DNA from: Streptomyces olivaceus
GTDB taxonomy: Bacteria; Actinomycetota; Actinomycetes; Streptomycetales; Streptomycetaceae
Length of the DNA: 64,000 nt
Direction of reading: 5' to 3'
Assembly (NCBI RefSeq): GCF_000721235.1
Contig: NZ_JOFH01000054.1
Span: forward strand, 1-64,000
Below are positions 28,922 to 40,355 of this stretch, one piece after another (the first letter of the stretch is position 1; each line of letters begins with the position of its first letter). The position numbers and the translations under genes are program-made. Under the pieces are notes generated by a model. It was not told where the DNA came from. It made no database searches and saw only the letters and a program-made list of their open reading frames with translations.

Positions 28922-30303
28922 CCACGCCCGGGCCCGAGGACGGCACGACGCGGGCACCCGCGGATACCCCACCCCCGGAGCCCGCCCCCGACACGCCCCC
29001 ACCCGCGCGCGAGGTCGTCGAGCGGCGCCTGCACCCCGTCACCCCCCTGCGCCGGGCCTGGGCGCCGGTCGCCGTCCTCGTCGGCTGGGCCCTGCACGAC
29101 CCCGACCAGGCGCAGCGCCAGCTGACCCGGCTGACCACGACCCACCTGCTGATCGGCCTCGCCGTACTGATCCCGGCCGCCGCCCTGTACGGCTTCCTGA
29201 CCTGGTGGTTCACCCACTACGCGGTGACCGGGACCGAGCTGCGCATCCGCACCGGGCTGCTCTTCCGGCGCACCGCCCACATCCGCCTCGAACGCATCCA
29301 GGCCATCGACGTCACCCAGCCGTTGCTGGCCCGCGTGGCGGGAGTCGCCAAGCTCAAGCTCGACGTCATAGGCACCGGCAAGAAAGACGAACTGGCCTTC
29401 CTGGGCGCCGGCGAAGCCCGTGCGCTGCGGGCCGAACTGCTCGCCCGCGCGGCCGGCTTCGCGCCCGAGACCGCGCACGAGGTCGGCGAGGCCCCCGCGC
29501 GGCAGCTGCTCAGAGTGCCGCCCCGCGTCCTGGCCGTCTCGCTGCTGCTGACCGGCGCGACCTGGGGCACGCTGCTCGCCGCACTCGCCGTCCCGACGCT
29601 GCTGTGGCTGGCCACCCACAACCTGTGGACGGTGCTGGCGACCGCCCTGCCCCTGCTGGGTGCCGCGGGCGCGAGCAGCGCGGGCCGGTTCGTCGGAGAG
29701 TACGACTGGACGGTGGCCGAGTCGCAGGACGGCCTCCGCCTGGACCACGGGCTGCTCGACCGCGCCCACGAGACGGTGCCGCCGGGTCGTGTGCAGACCG
29801 TGCGGATCGTGGAGCCCCTGCTGTGGCGACGGCGCGGCTGGGTGCGCGTGGAGCTGAACGTGGCCGGTTCCTCGAACTCCGTGCTGCTGCCGGTCGCCCC
29901 GCGCGAGATCGCCGAATCGGTCGTCGCGCGCGTGCTGCCCGGGGTGAGCGTCCCGGCGGGCCCGGCACTGTCGCGCCCGCCGCGCCGCGCCGGGTGGCGC
30001 AGGCCGCTGTGGTGGCGCGGCTACGGCCTCGCCGTCACCGACGCGGTCTTCGCCGCCCGGTACGGGCTGCTGCGCCGCAGGCTGGCCCTGGTGCCGCACG
30101 CCAAGGTGCAGAGCGTCCGCCTGTCCCAGGGCCCCTGGCAGCGGGCGCTGCGACTGGCCGACGTCCACGTGGACACGGGGGCGAACAAGACCGTCACCGC
30201 GCGCCTGCGCGGCGCCGACGAGGCGGCGGCCCTGCTCAGGGCCCAGGCCGAACGCTCCCGCACCGGCCGCCGGGACGCACCGCCGGACCGGTGGATGGCC
30301 TGA
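28918..30303 (+). CDS. Multi-PH-domain membrane protein (bPH2, YdbT-like)
   Basis: 461 residues. After a Pro/Glu-rich leader come paired TM segments near residues 75-100 and 205-245, and three bPH2 units: one following [27 protein letters not shown] (about 100-150), a second with [27 protein letters not shown] (about 262-310), and a third with [32 protein letters not shown] (about 367-410). Each has the family pattern of a short strand pair followed by R-hydrophobic-Q-hydrophobic. GTG at 28918 overlaps the stop of the preceding PH gene. Together they resemble B. subtilis YdbS-YdbT. Function uncertain; a cytoplasmic-membrane complex is likely. Confidence 0.85.
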   Translation: MTTPGPEDGTTRAPADTPPPEPAPDTPPPAREVVERRLHPVTPLRRAWAPVAVLVGWALHDPDQAQRQLTRLTTTHLLIGLAVLIPAAALYGFLTWWFTHYAVTGTELRIRTGLLFRRTAHIRLERIQAIDVTQPLLARVAGVAKLKLDVIGTGKKDELAFLGAGEARALRAELLARAAGFAPETAHEVGEAPARQLLRVPPRVLAVSLLLTGATWGTLLAALAVPTLLWLATHNLWTVLATALPLLGAAGASSAGRFVGEYDWTVAESQDGLRLDHGLLDRAHETVPPGRVQTVRIVEPLLWRRRGWVRVELNVAGSSNSVLLPVAPREIAESVVARVLPGVSVPAGPALSRPPRRAGWRRPLWWRGYGLAVTDAVFAARYGLLRRRLALVPHAKVQSVRLSQGPWQRALRLADVHVDTGANKTVTARLRGADEAAALLRAQAERSRTGRRDAPPDRWMA

Positions 30304-30322
30304 CGGACCCGGCCGGCCGCGC

Positions 30323-31756
30323 TCAGGAGACGGCGCTGCGCAGTCCGTCCATGTCGATCCGCTCGGTCTCGTCGTGGGCCGTCAGGTCGATCACCTGACT
30401 CACGTCCCGGGACTCCTCGCCCGCGGGCTTGAAGGCGGTCTCGGACTCGGCCTTGTGCACGGCGAGCGCCTCCTGGCCGACCACGTCGGCGAGGTCCTCG
30501 TTCTGGACGGTCTCCGGGACGGCGCCGGACGAGCCCGGCGCGTCCCCCGCGTCCATGTCCTCGACGGGCTTGGTGCCGAAGAAGTCGAACTCGCCCTCGA
30601 CCGGACGCCGCGCCGGAGCCGCCGGTACGACGGCCACCGCGGTCGGCACCGTGAAGTGCCCGTGGGCCTTACGGGTGGGCTGGGTGGGCTGCGCGGACCG
30701 TTCGTCGGACGGGGTCGCGGGGGAGGCGGCGGTGCGCTCGTGGCCGTCGGCCGCCTCGGACTGCCCCTGCGCCTCGTCCTCCTGCCCGGCCTCGGCCGGG
30801 GTGGGCCCACCGCCTCCGTCGCCGCCGTCGTCCCCGTCGTCGCGGGGCTCGGCGGAGTCGTCCCGGCTGCCGCCGTCACCGCGGGAGCCGGCCTCACCGC
30901 CACCGTGGGCGTCACCGCCGCCCCGGTCACCCGCGTCAGGCTCGTCCGCGCCCCCGTCGTCCCCGTCGCCCCCGTCCCGGTCACCACGGTCCGAGTCGGC
31001 GGGAGCGTCTTCCGCGAAGCGGGCCAGGGCCGCGCTCGCCCGCAGGAACAGCCGGGAGCCCTCGGGCGAGAAGACGTCCGAAGCCCCTTCGTCGGCGACG
31101 CCTCCCACGGCATCACCCTCCTCGCTCTCCTCGCCCTGCTCGGAGCCGGCCACCGCCCCGCCCGCTCCAGCCGCCCCGGCGCCCGGGACACCACCCTCGG
31201 CCGGTGCATCACCCTCGTCGGAACCCCGGCCGTCCCCTTCCGGAGTCTGACCCTCCCCTTCCGGAGCCGGCCGGGCCGCCGGCAGCGCGGGCGCCTGCGG
31301 CACGGCCTCTATCTCCAGCAGGCGGCGCCCCTCCAGCGCACTGGCACGCTCGGTCTCCGCCGTGGCGTAGCGCCGCAGCAGCGAGGCGTGCTCGTTGCGC
31401 AGGCCGGCCAGCTCCGTGCGTTTCGCCCGCAGCCGGTGCTCCAGCTTCTGCCGCAGCTCGCGCGACTCCTCCAGGTCGGACTCCAGTTCGGCGACCCGTT
31501 CCTCGAAGCGCCACTCGTCGCTCGCGCGCACGCGTGTGAGGTCGGCGACCTGACGACCGGCCTGCACGTCCCAGTGCCGCATGACGACCGCGCCGACCAC
31601 GGCCGTCACCGCGGCGGCCGCGGCCAGTACGCGCAGGATCAGGGTCTCGCTGAACAACCAGGGCCCGAGGGCGCAGACGATCGAAACGCCTGCGATCGCC
31701 GACGGAGGAAGCAGCCTGTGCAGAGGCGGTGAATGGCGGTGACGTCCACGTGGCAT
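30323..31756 (-). CDS. Membrane-anchored, coiled-coil, highly acidic protein of unknown function
   Basis: 477 residues. Two hydrophobic segments lie near the N-terminus (about residues 19-37 and 40-60: [32 protein letters not shown]). A coiled coil (about 78-145: [31 protein letters not shown]) follows. A long Gly/Asp/Glu/Ala-rich disordered part (160-390) with GDGDDGG-like runs comes next, and finally a more conserved end containing [13 protein letters not shown] and [22 protein letters not shown] at 31756 is used; no clear ribosome site precedes it. It is divergent from the MprF-like gene. The layout resembles a membrane scaffold. No family recognised. Confidence 0.75.
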   Translation of the reverse strand: MPRGRHRHSPPLHRLLPPSAIAGVSIVCALGPWLFSETLILRVLAAAAAVTAVVGAVVMRHWDVQAGRQVADLTRVRASDEWRFEERVAELESDLEESRELRQKLEHRLRAKRTELAGLRNEHASLLRRYATAETERASALEGRRLLEIEAVPQAPALPAARPAPEGEGQTPEGDGRGSDEGDAPAEGGVPGAGAAGAGGAVAGSEQGEESEEGDAVGGVADEGASDVFSPEGSRLFLRASAALARFAEDAPADSDRGDRDGGDGDDGGADEPDAGDRGGGDAHGGGEAGSRGDGGSRDDSAEPRDDGDDGGDGGGGPTPAEAGQEDEAQGQSEAADGHERTAASPATPSDERSAQPTQPTRKAHGHFTVPTAVAVVPAAPARRPVEGEFDFFGTKPVEDMDAGDAPGSSGAVPETVQNEDLADVVGQEALAVHKAESETAFKPAGEESRDVSQVIDLTAHDETERIDMDGLRSAVS

Positions 31757-32143
31757 GGCCAGAAACTTACCGCGCGTAGGCGAATCTTGGCGCCCTGCCC
31801 CGGAAAAACGCTGCCGTCACCCACGTGTTCACACGCAACGGGGAATCCACACCCTCAACAAGGGCCGAATTACTTCAAGATCATTCATGTGTCCCGCCGG
31901 GCGAGGCCGCTCACCGAGCCCCCGCAAGGCCGGAAGCGCCTCCGCCACTTTCCGGAATGACCAACAAGATCCGCGCGGCCGCCGGTCACTCCGCCTTCGC
32001 CCCGCCCATTCCCGAACCACCAACACAGAGCGGCCGGTTATCGGGTATTGAGCACCTTGCCGCCACGGAAGAGATCATCACCCCCTCGGGCTCTTTCACC
32101 GGGAGTGAACCTGTCCACCCGGGACACCGTCCTAGAGGGTGCA
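31757..32143. other. 387-base divergent intergenic region before the MprF-like gene
   Basis: This region is less GC-rich than its surroundings and should hold promoters for both divergent genes. An imperfect inverted repeat CCGGAA...TTCCGG sits at about 31930-31957. A 132-residue frame (31825-32223) crosses the region but has no homology I recognise and overlaps the real gene start, so I regard it as spurious. Confidence 0.45.
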
Positions 32144-34027
32144 ATGTCGCCGGATGCCCGAAACGGCCCCGGACCCACGATCACTCGCAGAACTACAGGT
32201 GCGATGTCTGCCAGGACAGATGAGGAAACCTCGGGCGGGGTTCCGACCGGACCCACCCGCGTACGCCGATGGCCGCGCGGCCCTCGTCCGGAGAACGTGC
32301 CGCTCCTCGTCGGCCGCGCCTGCTCGCTCGTCGGACTGCTGGACATCGCCGCCGGCTCCTTCCCGCGCTTCCGCCGCAGCCGCATGCACGCCCTGGCGGA
32401 GGTCCTCCCCGGCTCCTTCGGCCCGTTCGCCGCCGCCCTCTCCCTCAGCGCCGGCGTCCTGCTCCTGCTCCTCGCCCACGGCCTCAAACGCCGCAAGCGC
32501 CGGGCCTGGCGGGCGGCGGTCGCCCTCCTCCCGGTGGGCGCGCTCGCCCAGTTCGGCTACCGGCACTCCCTCCTCGGCGTCCTGCTCTCCCTGGCCCTGC
32601 TCGCGCTCCTGCTGCGCCACCGGGACCAGTTCGCGGCCCTGCCCGACCCGCGCAGCCGCTGGCGCGCGCTCGCCAACTTCGTCCTGATGAGCGCCGGTTC
32701 CGTCGTCCTGGGCCTGCTGGTCGTCAACGCCCACCCGCACCGCATGGTCGGCGATCCGAGCGTGGCGGACCGCCTCGCCCAGGTCCTGTACGGCCTGGTC
32801 GGCGTGCAGGGCCCGATCGACTACCGGGGCACCGCCTCGTGGACGGTCGCCTTCTCGCTCGGCGCCCTGGGCCTGATCACCGCCCTCACGACCAGCTACC
32901 TGGCCTTCCGCCCCGAACACCCGGCCGCGCGTCTGACCGAGGACGACGAGAGGCGCCTGCGGGCCCTGCTCGCCGGGCACGGCGCCCGCGACTCCCTCGG
33001 CCACTTCGCGCTGCGGCGCGACAAGGCGGTGGTCTTCTCCCCCAGCGGCAAGGCGGCCGTCACCTACCGGGTCGTCTCCGGGGTGATGCTGGCCAGCGGC
33101 GACCCGATAGGCGACGTCGAGGCCTGGCCGGGCGCGATCGAACGCTTCATGGACGAGGCCCGCGCCCACTCCTGGACCCCGGCCGTCATGGGCTGCTCCG
33201 AAACCGGCGGTGAGGTGTGGACCCGGGAGACCGGACTCGACGCCCTCGAACTGGGCGACGAGGCGGTGGTGGACGCCGCGGATTTCTCCCTCACCGGCCG
33301 TGCGATGCGCAATGTGCGCCAGATGGTCAAGCGCATCGAGCGCGCCGGTTACGAGACCCGGGTCCGGCGCGTGGCTGACCTCGGCGACGCCGAACTGGAC
33401 CGCGTACGCCGCGCCGCCGACGCCTGGCGCGGCACGGACACCGAGCGCGGCTTCTCCATGGCCCTGGGCCGCATGGGTGACCCGGCCGACGGCGACTGCC
33501 TGCTCGCGACGGCGCACAAGCAGGACGCCGAGCCGGGCGAGTACGGCGACCTGAAGGCGGTCCTCCACTTCGTGCCGTGGGGCCCGGACGGAGTCTCCCT
33601 GGACCTCATGCGGCGCGACCGGTCGGCCGACCCCGGCATGAACGAACTGCTGATCGTGGCCGCGCTCCAGGCGGCCCCGAGGCTCGGCATCACGCGGGTG
33701 TCCCTCAACTTCGCGATGTTCCGCGCGGCACTCGCGCGCGGCGAGAAGATCGGCGCGGGCCCGGTCCTCCGGGCCTGGCGGGGGCTGCTGGTCTTCCTCT
33801 CCCGCTGGTTCCAGATCGAGTCCCTCTACAAGTTCAACGCGAAGTTCCGTCCGCGCTGGGAGCCGCGCTTCGTCGTCTACCGCACCTCCGCGGACCTCCC
33901 CCGCATCGGCTTCGCCGCGATGCAGGCGGAGGGCTTCCTCACCCTCGCGCCGCCGCTGCCGCGGGTACTGCGGCGGCGCAGGGCGGTACGGCGACCGTGC
34001 GCCCACGGAGACGCTGCGCGGGCCTGA
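32144..34027 (+). CDS. MprF/LysX-type membrane protein with phosphatidylglycerol lysyltransferase (DUF2156) domain
   Basis: 627 residues. The N-terminal half carries about six TM segments (for example FGPFAAALSLSAGVLLLLLAHG, AVALLPVGALAQFGYRH, LLGVLLSLALLALLLRH, FVLMSAGSVVLGLLVVN, FSLGALGLITALTTSYLAF). The cytoplasmic C-terminal half is the GNAT-like DUF2156/LPG-synthase domain: DKAVVFSPSGKAAVTYRVVSGVMLASGDPIGD, FSLTGRAMRNVRQMVKRIERAGYETRV, DLMRRDRSADPGMNELLIVAAL and FQIESLYKFNAKFRPRWEPRFVVY. Such proteins aminoacylate and flip phosphatidylglycerol, lowering surface charge and peptide susceptibility. No fused lysyl-tRNA synthetase is present. ATG 32144 has AGAGG upstream; ATG 32201 and TTG 32048 are alternatives. 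Confidence 0.87.
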   Translation: MSPDARNGPGPTITRRTTGAMSARTDEETSGGVPTGPTRVRRWPRGPRPENVPLLVGRACSLVGLLDIAAGSFPRFRRSRMHALAEVLPGSFGPFAAALSLSAGVLLLLLAHGLKRRKRRAWRAAVALLPVGALAQFGYRHSLLGVLLSLALLALLLRHRDQFAALPDPRSRWRALANFVLMSAGSVVLGLLVVNAHPHRMVGDPSVADRLAQVLYGLVGVQGPIDYRGTASWTVAFSLGALGLITALTTSYLAFRPEHPAARLTEDDERRLRALLAGHGARDSLGHFALRRDKAVVFSPSGKAAVTYRVVSGVMLASGDPIGDVEAWPGAIERFMDEARAHSWTPAVMGCSETGGEVWTRETGLDALELGDEAVVDAADFSLTGRAMRNVRQMVKRIERAGYETRVRRVADLGDAELDRVRRAADAWRGTDTERGFSMALGRMGDPADGDCLLATAHKQDAEPGEYGDLKAVLHFVPWGPDGVSLDLMRRDRSADPGMNELLIVAALQAAPRLGITRVSLNFAMFRAALARGEKIGAGPVLRAWRGLLVFLSRWFQIESLYKFNAKFRPRWEPRFVVYRTSADLPRIGFAAMQAEGFLTLAPPLPRVLRRRRAVRRPCAHGDAARA

Positions 34028-34090
34028 GCCGACGCGGGTCGTGCGGGCCGGCGCTTCCCCGGCACCGGCGCGGATGCTGGCCGGGAGTGG

Positions 34091-34163
34091 GGTGCGCGGC
34101 CCGGCGCTTGCGGGGTGCCGCTGCGCCCACCCGTGCCGCCCCAGCGGCACGACTGCCCGCAGC
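34091..34163 (+). repeat. Dispersed intergenic hairpin repeat, copy B
   Basis: Same element as at 14343-14418 (reverse) and 43471-43575. It contains the uninterrupted core TGCGCCCACCCGTGCCGCC then CCAGCGGCACGACTGCCCGC. It lies between the MprF-like gene and the truncated folP, on the side where folP's 5' part is missing. Confidence 0.85.
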
Positions 34164-34202
34164 TCGGGCGGGTCAGCCGCGTACGGCGGGGAGGGGACGT
34201 GT

Positions 34203-34295
34203 CGGGGGGTGTCCGCCCGCAGCGGTTGGCGCGTCAACGGAGCCGGCTTCCCTGTCCAAGCGATTCCGCGCCGTTCCGAGGACGGACACCCCCCG
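34203..34295. repeat. Widely spaced 13-bp inverted repeat upstream of truncated folP
   Basis: CGGGGGGTGTCCG (34203-34215) and its exact complement CGGACACCCCCCG (34283-34295) flank 67 bases. The whole could fold as one long hairpin with an internal loop, or mark the ends of a small insertion. It lies 57 bases before the first folP-like codon. Confidence 0.6.
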
Positions 34296-34352
34296 GCGCG
34301 GCCCCGCACCACCCCACAACCCAACGCGCTACCCGCACCCCCACCGAAACAC

Positions 34353-35081
34353 GTGGGCGGCGAGTCCACCCGCCCCGGCGCCACCCGCGTCGACGAGGAC
34401 GAGGAGCTGAGGCGCGTCGTCCCGGTCGTGCGCGGCCTCGCCTCCGAGGGCGTCACGGTCTCCGTCGACACCATGCGCGCCTCCGTCGCCGAGCGGGCCC
34501 TCGCCGCCGGTGCAGCCCTGGTCAACGACGTCAGCGGCGGCCTGGCGGACGCGAGGATGATCCCGGTCGTCGCCGACGCCGGCGCCCCCTTCGTCGTCAT
34601 GCACTGGCGCGGCCTCCTGGAGGGCGGCAACGTCAGGGGCACCTACGACGACGTCGTCACCGAGGTCGTCGACGAACTCCGCACCCGCGTGGAGGCCGTA
34701 CTCGACGGCGGCATCGCCCCCGACCGCGTCGTCGTCGACCCCGGCCTCGGCTTCTCGAAGAACGCCGAGCACGACCTCGTCCTCCTCGCCCACCTGGACC
34801 GCCTCCTCGCCCTCGGCCACCCCCTCCTCGTCGCCGCCTCCCGCAAACGCTTCCTCGGCCGGGTCCTCGCCGGCCCGCAGGCGGCCCCGCCCCCCGCGCG
34901 GGAGCGCGACGCGGCCACCGCGGCCGTCTCCGCGCTCGCGGCGCACGCCGGCGCCTGGGCCGTGCGCGTCCACGAAGTCCGCGCCACGGCCGACGCCGTA
35001 CGCGTCGCCCGCGCCGTCGAAGGAGCCCGCACCGTCGAAGGCACGGTCGAAGGAGCCCACCCCGACGAAGGAGCCCGGTGA
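34353..35081 (+). pseudogene. folP: Dihydropteroate synthase, 5'-truncated
   Basis: Sequence similarity to DHPS, the sulfonamide target that joins pterin pyrophosphate and p-aminobenzoate, begins abruptly at VGGESTRPGATRVDE. The later motifs are all present: VTVSVDTMRAS, LVNDVSGG, FVVMHWRG, VVVDPGLGFSKNAEHD and the phosphate-binding VAASRKRFLG. The preceding 45-60 residues, including the invariant NVTPDSFSDGG loop required for catalysis, are absent in all forward frames between 34028 and 34352. That gap holds repeat elements. No ribosome site precedes GTG 34353. A longer frame opens at 34041 but encodes repeat-derived sequence. The 3' end is intact and overlaps the next gene (GTGA). Probably inactive; another folP elsewhere would be needed. 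Confidence 0.75.
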
Positions 35082-35590
35082 ACGCGCCGCACATCGACGT
35101 CGAACAGGTCGAGGCCGCCAACGCCGCCTTCTACGAGGCACTGGAGGAGGGCGATTTCGAGAAGGTCTCCGAGTTCTGGCTCACCCCCTCCGACCTGGGC
35201 GTCGACGAGTCGTACCACGACCACGCCGACGTCGGCGTGGTCTCCTGCGTGCACCCCGGCTGGCCGGTGCTCACCGGCCGCGGGGAGGTCCTGCGCTCGT
35301 ACGCCCTGATCATGGCGAACACGGACTACATCCAGTTCTTCCTCACCGACACGCACGTCTCCGTCACCGGCGACACCGCCCTGGTGACCTGCACGGAGAA
35401 CATTCTCAGCGGCGGTCCGGCCCCCGACGGCGACGACGAAGAGCTCGGCCCCCTCGTAGGCCAGCTCGTGGTCGCCACGAACACGTTCCGGCGCACGCCG
35501 GCCGGCTGGAAGCTCTGGTCGCACCACGCCTCCCCGGTCCTCGCCGGAACCGAGGACGCCGACGGTGACGGCGACGAGACCCCTCCCTGA
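35078..35590 (+). CDS. Nuclear transport factor 2 (SnoaL-like) family protein
   Basis: 170 residues, cone-shaped NTF2-like fold. The N-terminal helix pattern VEQVEAANAAFYEALEEGDFEKVSEFWLTP is typical, followed by a pocket-forming region with CVHPGWPVLTGRGEVLRSYALIM and the strands VSVTGDTALVTCTENIL, VVATNTFRRTPAGWKLWSHHASPV. The actinobacterial group with the CVHPGWP motif is regularly placed in folate operons between folP and folB. Its role there is not known to me. GTG at 35078 overlaps the folP stop codon. The gene remains intact although folP is damaged, so it may still be expressed from another promoter. Confidence 0.88.
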   Translation: MNAPHIDVEQVEAANAAFYEALEEGDFEKVSEFWLTPSDLGVDESYHDHADVGVVSCVHPGWPVLTGRGEVLRSYALIMANTDYIQFFLTDTHVSVTGDTALVTCTENILSGGPAPDGDDEELGPLVGQLVVATNTFRRTPAGWKLWSHHASPVLAGTEDADGDGDETPP

Positions 35591-35817
35591 TCCCTGACCC
35601 GCCAGGACGTGGTTGGAATCACGGACCACCGGGTATGGGCGGCTACCTACCCGCGGCCCCACCCCCGCTCCACTCCCGCCCCGCTCCCGCCCCACCCCCG
35701 TCCCGCACCCCCCGCGGCCCGGCCCTGTCAGTGCCCGCGGGTAGATTCGACCGGGCCCGTCGTACCTCCCGCACGTGGTACGACCGGCCGAGACCGACGA
35801 CTGCAGGAGTGATTCGC

Positions 35818-36177
35818 GTGGATCGTGTCGCGCTGCGCGGCCTGAAGGCCCGCGGGCACCACGGTGTGTTTCCCAAGGAACGCGAGGACGGCCAGACCTT
35901 CCTCGTGGACATCGTCCTGGGCCTGGACACCCGCCCGGCCGCGGCCGACGACGACCTGGCGAAGACCGTGCACTACGGCATCGTGGCCGAGGAGGTCGTG
36001 GCCGTCGTCGAGGGCGAGCCCGTCAACCTCGTCGAGACGCTCGCCGACCGCATCGCCCAGGTCTGTCTGAAGCACGAAGGGGTCGAGGAGGTCGAGGTCT
36101 GCGTCCACAAGCCCGACGCGCCGATCACCGTGCCCTTCGACGACGTGACCGTCACCATCATCCGGAGCCGTGTATGA
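35818..36177 (+). CDS. folB: Dihydroneopterin aldolase
   Basis: A 119-residue enzyme converting 7,8-dihydroneopterin to 6-hydroxymethyl-dihydropterin and glycolaldehyde. Seen: VDRVALRGLKARGHHGVFPKEREDGQ at the N-terminus, with the conserved GxHGVxxxER pattern, then TVHYGIVAEEVVAVVEGEPVNLVETLADRIAQ and the C-terminal VCVHKPDAPITVPFDDVTVTI with the catalytic-site lysine. The family length is normal. GTG at 35818 has AGGAGTG upstream. The frame opens earlier at 35635, but that part is Pro/Arg-rich noise. The stop overlaps the folK start (ATGA). The 227-base gap before it (35591-35817) probably carries a promoter. Confidence 0.95.
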   Translation: MDRVALRGLKARGHHGVFPKEREDGQTFLVDIVLGLDTRPAAADDDLAKTVHYGIVAEEVVAVVEGEPVNLVETLADRIAQVCLKHEGVEEVEVCVHKPDAPITVPFDDVTVTIIRSRV

Positions 36178-36785
36178 GCGCCCCCTTCGCCAAGGGTCCC
36201 AGCGACCCGACCGTACAGCCCGTGCCAGCCGCCGTCATCGAGCAGGTGGACGCCGCGGACACCACCCTGTCCAACCCGAAGCGCGCGGTGATCGCCCTCG
36301 GCGCCAACCTGGGCAACCGCCTGGAGACGCTCCAGGGCGCGATCGACGCCCTGGAGGACACGCCGGGCGTGCGCGTCAAGGGCGTCTCGCCGGTGTACGA
36401 GACGGAGCCGTGGGGCGTCGACCCCGGCAGCCAGCCCACGTACTTCAACGCGGTCGTGGTCGTGAAGACCACCCTGCCCCCGTCGTCGCTCCTGGAGCGG
36501 GCGCACGCGGTCGAGGAGGCCTTCCACCGCGTCCGCGACGAGCACTGGGGCCCGCGCACCCTGGACGTGGACATCGTCGCCTACGCCGAGGTCGTCTCCG
36601 ACGACCCGCTCCTCACCCTCCCCCACCCCCGCGCCCACGAACGCGCCTTCGTGCTCGCCCCCTGGCTGGACGTGGACCCCGAGGCCCTGCTGCCCGGACG
36701 GGGCACGGTCGCCGTCCTCCTGGAGTCCGTCACCCGCGAAGGCGTCGCGCCCCGCGCCGACCTGGAACTCCGGCTGCCCGAGTAG
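36174..36785 (+). CDS. folK: 2-amino-4-hydroxy-6-hydroxymethyldihydropteridine pyrophosphokinase
   Basis: A 203-residue HPPK, which pyrophosphorylates the product of FolB using ATP. A 45-residue actinobacterial leader (MSAPFAKGPSDPTVQPVPA...) precedes the fold. Key motifs: VIALGANLGNRLETLQGAIDAL, VSPVYETEPWGVDPGSQPTYFNAVV, and the metal/ATP signature HWGPRTLDVDIVAY, ending PHPRAHERAFVLAPW. ATG at 36174 overlaps the folB stop. With FolB and FolE in the same cluster, the pathway up to DHPS is complete; only the folP step appears broken. Confidence 0.96.
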   Translation: MSAPFAKGPSDPTVQPVPAAVIEQVDAADTTLSNPKRAVIALGANLGNRLETLQGAIDALEDTPGVRVKGVSPVYETEPWGVDPGSQPTYFNAVVVVKTTLPPSSLLERAHAVEEAFHRVRDEHWGPRTLDVDIVAYAEVVSDDPLLTLPHPRAHERAFVLAPWLDVDPEALLPGRGTVAVLLESVTREGVAPRADLELRLPE

Positions 36786-36858
36786 TCGTTAAGGTCAACG
36801 AGGTCAGGCCGACCGCGCTGGGGAACCGGCTGGGGAACCGAAGGGACACCGGGACACC

Positions 36859-37347
36859 GTGAAAGAGCTGCGCATCAGGGTGCTGGCCGGCGTGTTCGCC
36901 GTCGCCGGAGTCCTGTCCTGGGCCGGTGCCCGCCTGTGGAACTCGGTGGGGACCCTCCCCAGCGTCCCCCTGGCCGCCCCCGTCGTCCTCGCCCTGATCG
37001 CGGTGATCCTGCTGGCCACGGCCCTCTCGATCCGCGCCCGCCTGAAGGCCCAGCGGGACCGCGTCCCCGGAGCCAAGGGCGTCGACCCGATGATGGCGGC
37101 CCGCGCGGTCGTCTTCGGCCAGGCCAGCGCACTGGTGGCCGCCCTGGTCGCCGGCATGTACGGCGGCACGGGCGTCTTCCTCCTGGAGTACCTCGACATC
37201 CCGGCCCGCCGCGACCAGGCCATCTACGCCGGCCTCTCGGTCGTGGCGGGCATCGCCGTCATAGCGGCCGCGGTCTTCATGGAACGCGTCTGCAAGCTCC
37301 CCGAGGACGAGGACGACGACCACCCGGGCGCGGCCACCGCCGCCTGA
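36859..37347 (+). CDS. DUF3180 membrane protein
   Basis: 162 residues with four TM segments in two pairs: LAGVFAVAGVLSWAGARLW (about 8-27), PLAAPVVLALIAVILLATALSI (37-58), VVFGQASALVAALVAGMYGG (83-103) and AGLSVVAGIAVIAAAVFMERV (123-143). The soluble loop between the pairs contains ARLKAQRDRVPGAKGVDPMMAARAVVFGQA, the conserved heart of DUF3180. This actinobacterial family sits next to folK in many genomes; its function is unknown. GTG start at 36859. The C-terminus is acidic (EDEDDDHPG). Convergent with folE; the 45-base gap holds CAGCGCGCCGGCACG-type direct repeats. Confidence 0.92.
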   Translation: MKELRIRVLAGVFAVAGVLSWAGARLWNSVGTLPSVPLAAPVVLALIAVILLATALSIRARLKAQRDRVPGAKGVDPMMAARAVVFGQASALVAALVAGMYGGTGVFLLEYLDIPARRDQAIYAGLSVVAGIAVIAAAVFMERVCKLPEDEDDDHPGAATAA

Positions 37348-37392
37348 CGCGGCTCAGCGCGCCGCGCCGGCACGATCAGCGCGCCGGCACGC

Positions 37393-37998
37393 TCAGCGCG
37401 CCAGTATCAGGCTCATCGCCTCGGCCCGGGTCGTGGCGTCGCGAAGCTGACCCCGTACCGCCGACGTCGTGGTTTTGGCGCCCGGCTTGCGGACCCCGCG
37501 CACCGACATGCACATGTGCTCGGCCTCGATCACGACGATCACACCGCGGGCTTCGAGGATCTTCACGAGAGAGTCGGCGACCTGCGTGGTGAGACGTTCC
37601 TGCACCTGCAGACGGCGGGCGAACACCTCAACCAGCCGGGCGAGCTTGGACAGGCCCGTGATCTTGCCGCTCTCAGCCGGGATGTATCCGATGTGGGCCA
37701 CACCGTGGAACGGGAGCATGTGGTGCTCGCACAGGCTGACGATTTCGATGTCCTTCACCAGGACCATCTCGTCGTGTCCGATGTCGAACGTCGTCGTCAG
37801 TACGTCCTCGGGCTCCTGCGTGTTGCCCGCCAGAAGCTCCCGGTACGCCCGCGCCACCCGCGCCGGGGTCTCGCGCAGGCCCTCGCGGTCCGGGTCCTCT
37901 CCGACCGCGATGAGCAGCTCGCGTACGGCGTTCTCGGCGCGCTTCTCGTCGAACTCGCCGATCTGGCCCTCGCCGTCCAGCGTCACGGGGTCGGTCAT
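37393..37998 (-). CDS. folE: GTP cyclohydrolase I
   Basis: A 201-residue decameric zinc enzyme that converts GTP to dihydroneopterin triphosphate, the first step of folate synthesis. Motifs: [41 protein letters not shown] (zinc Cys and catalytic His), [28 protein letters not shown], and [16 protein letters not shown] [24 protein letters not shown] with the second zinc Cys. ATG at 37998 has GAGG 6 bases upstream. It lies downstream of ftsH, separated by a strong hairpin terminator, so it needs its own promoter in 37999-38041 or read-through. Confidence 0.97.
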   Translation of the reverse strand: MTDPVTLDGEGQIGEFDEKRAENAVRELLIAVGEDPDREGLRETPARVARAYRELLAGNTQEPEDVLTTTFDIGHDEMVLVKDIEIVSLCEHHMLPFHGVAHIGYIPAESGKITGLSKLARLVEVFARRLQVQERLTTQVADSLVKILEARGVIVVIEAEHMCMSVRGVRKPGAKTTTSAVRGQLRDATTRAEAMSLILAR

Positions 37999-38041
37999 GT
38001 GGTGCCTCGTTCCTGATCCGTCCTGCGGTGGGCATACGGAA

Positions 38042-38082
38042 ATGCCGCGCCCCCCAAGGCTAGAACCTGGGGGGCGCGGCAT
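38042..38082 (-). terminator. Strong hairpin terminator between ftsH and folE
   Basis: ATGCCGCGCCCCCCA (38042-38056) and TGGGGGGCGCGGCAT (38068-38082) form a perfect 15-bp stem with an 11-base loop. It begins 40 bases beyond the ftsH stop codon in the direction of transcription. Confidence 0.9.
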
Positions 38083-38121
38083 ACATTCCGGGCCTGGTGA
38101 GGCGGTCGGAAGCGGCCGGGG

Positions 38122-40161
<2,040 letters not shown>

Positions 40162-40355
40162 CCACACGGAGCGGTGTCGCCCCGTCCCTCCTGCCATAGT
40201 GAGTTTGATAAGACAGTTCTTCCGACGGTACCCCAGCGCGGTGGCCCTCAGGCGCACGGGAGGGCTGGCGTCCCGTCTGCATGCTCCAACGGCGCGACGG
40301 CCTCAGGGGTTCCCGTCCGCCCGCCGAAAGGCCGTGCGACCCGTCACGGGCCGCG

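Noticed and set aside
31825..32223. 132-residue plus-strand frame before the MprF-like gene
   Set aside because: No recognisable family, overlaps the real gene start in another frame, and the sequence has promoter-like composition.
34041..34352. 104-codon in-frame extension of folP upstream to 34041
   Set aside because: Its translation comes from the dispersed repeat and inverted repeat, not from DHPS; taken as non-coding.
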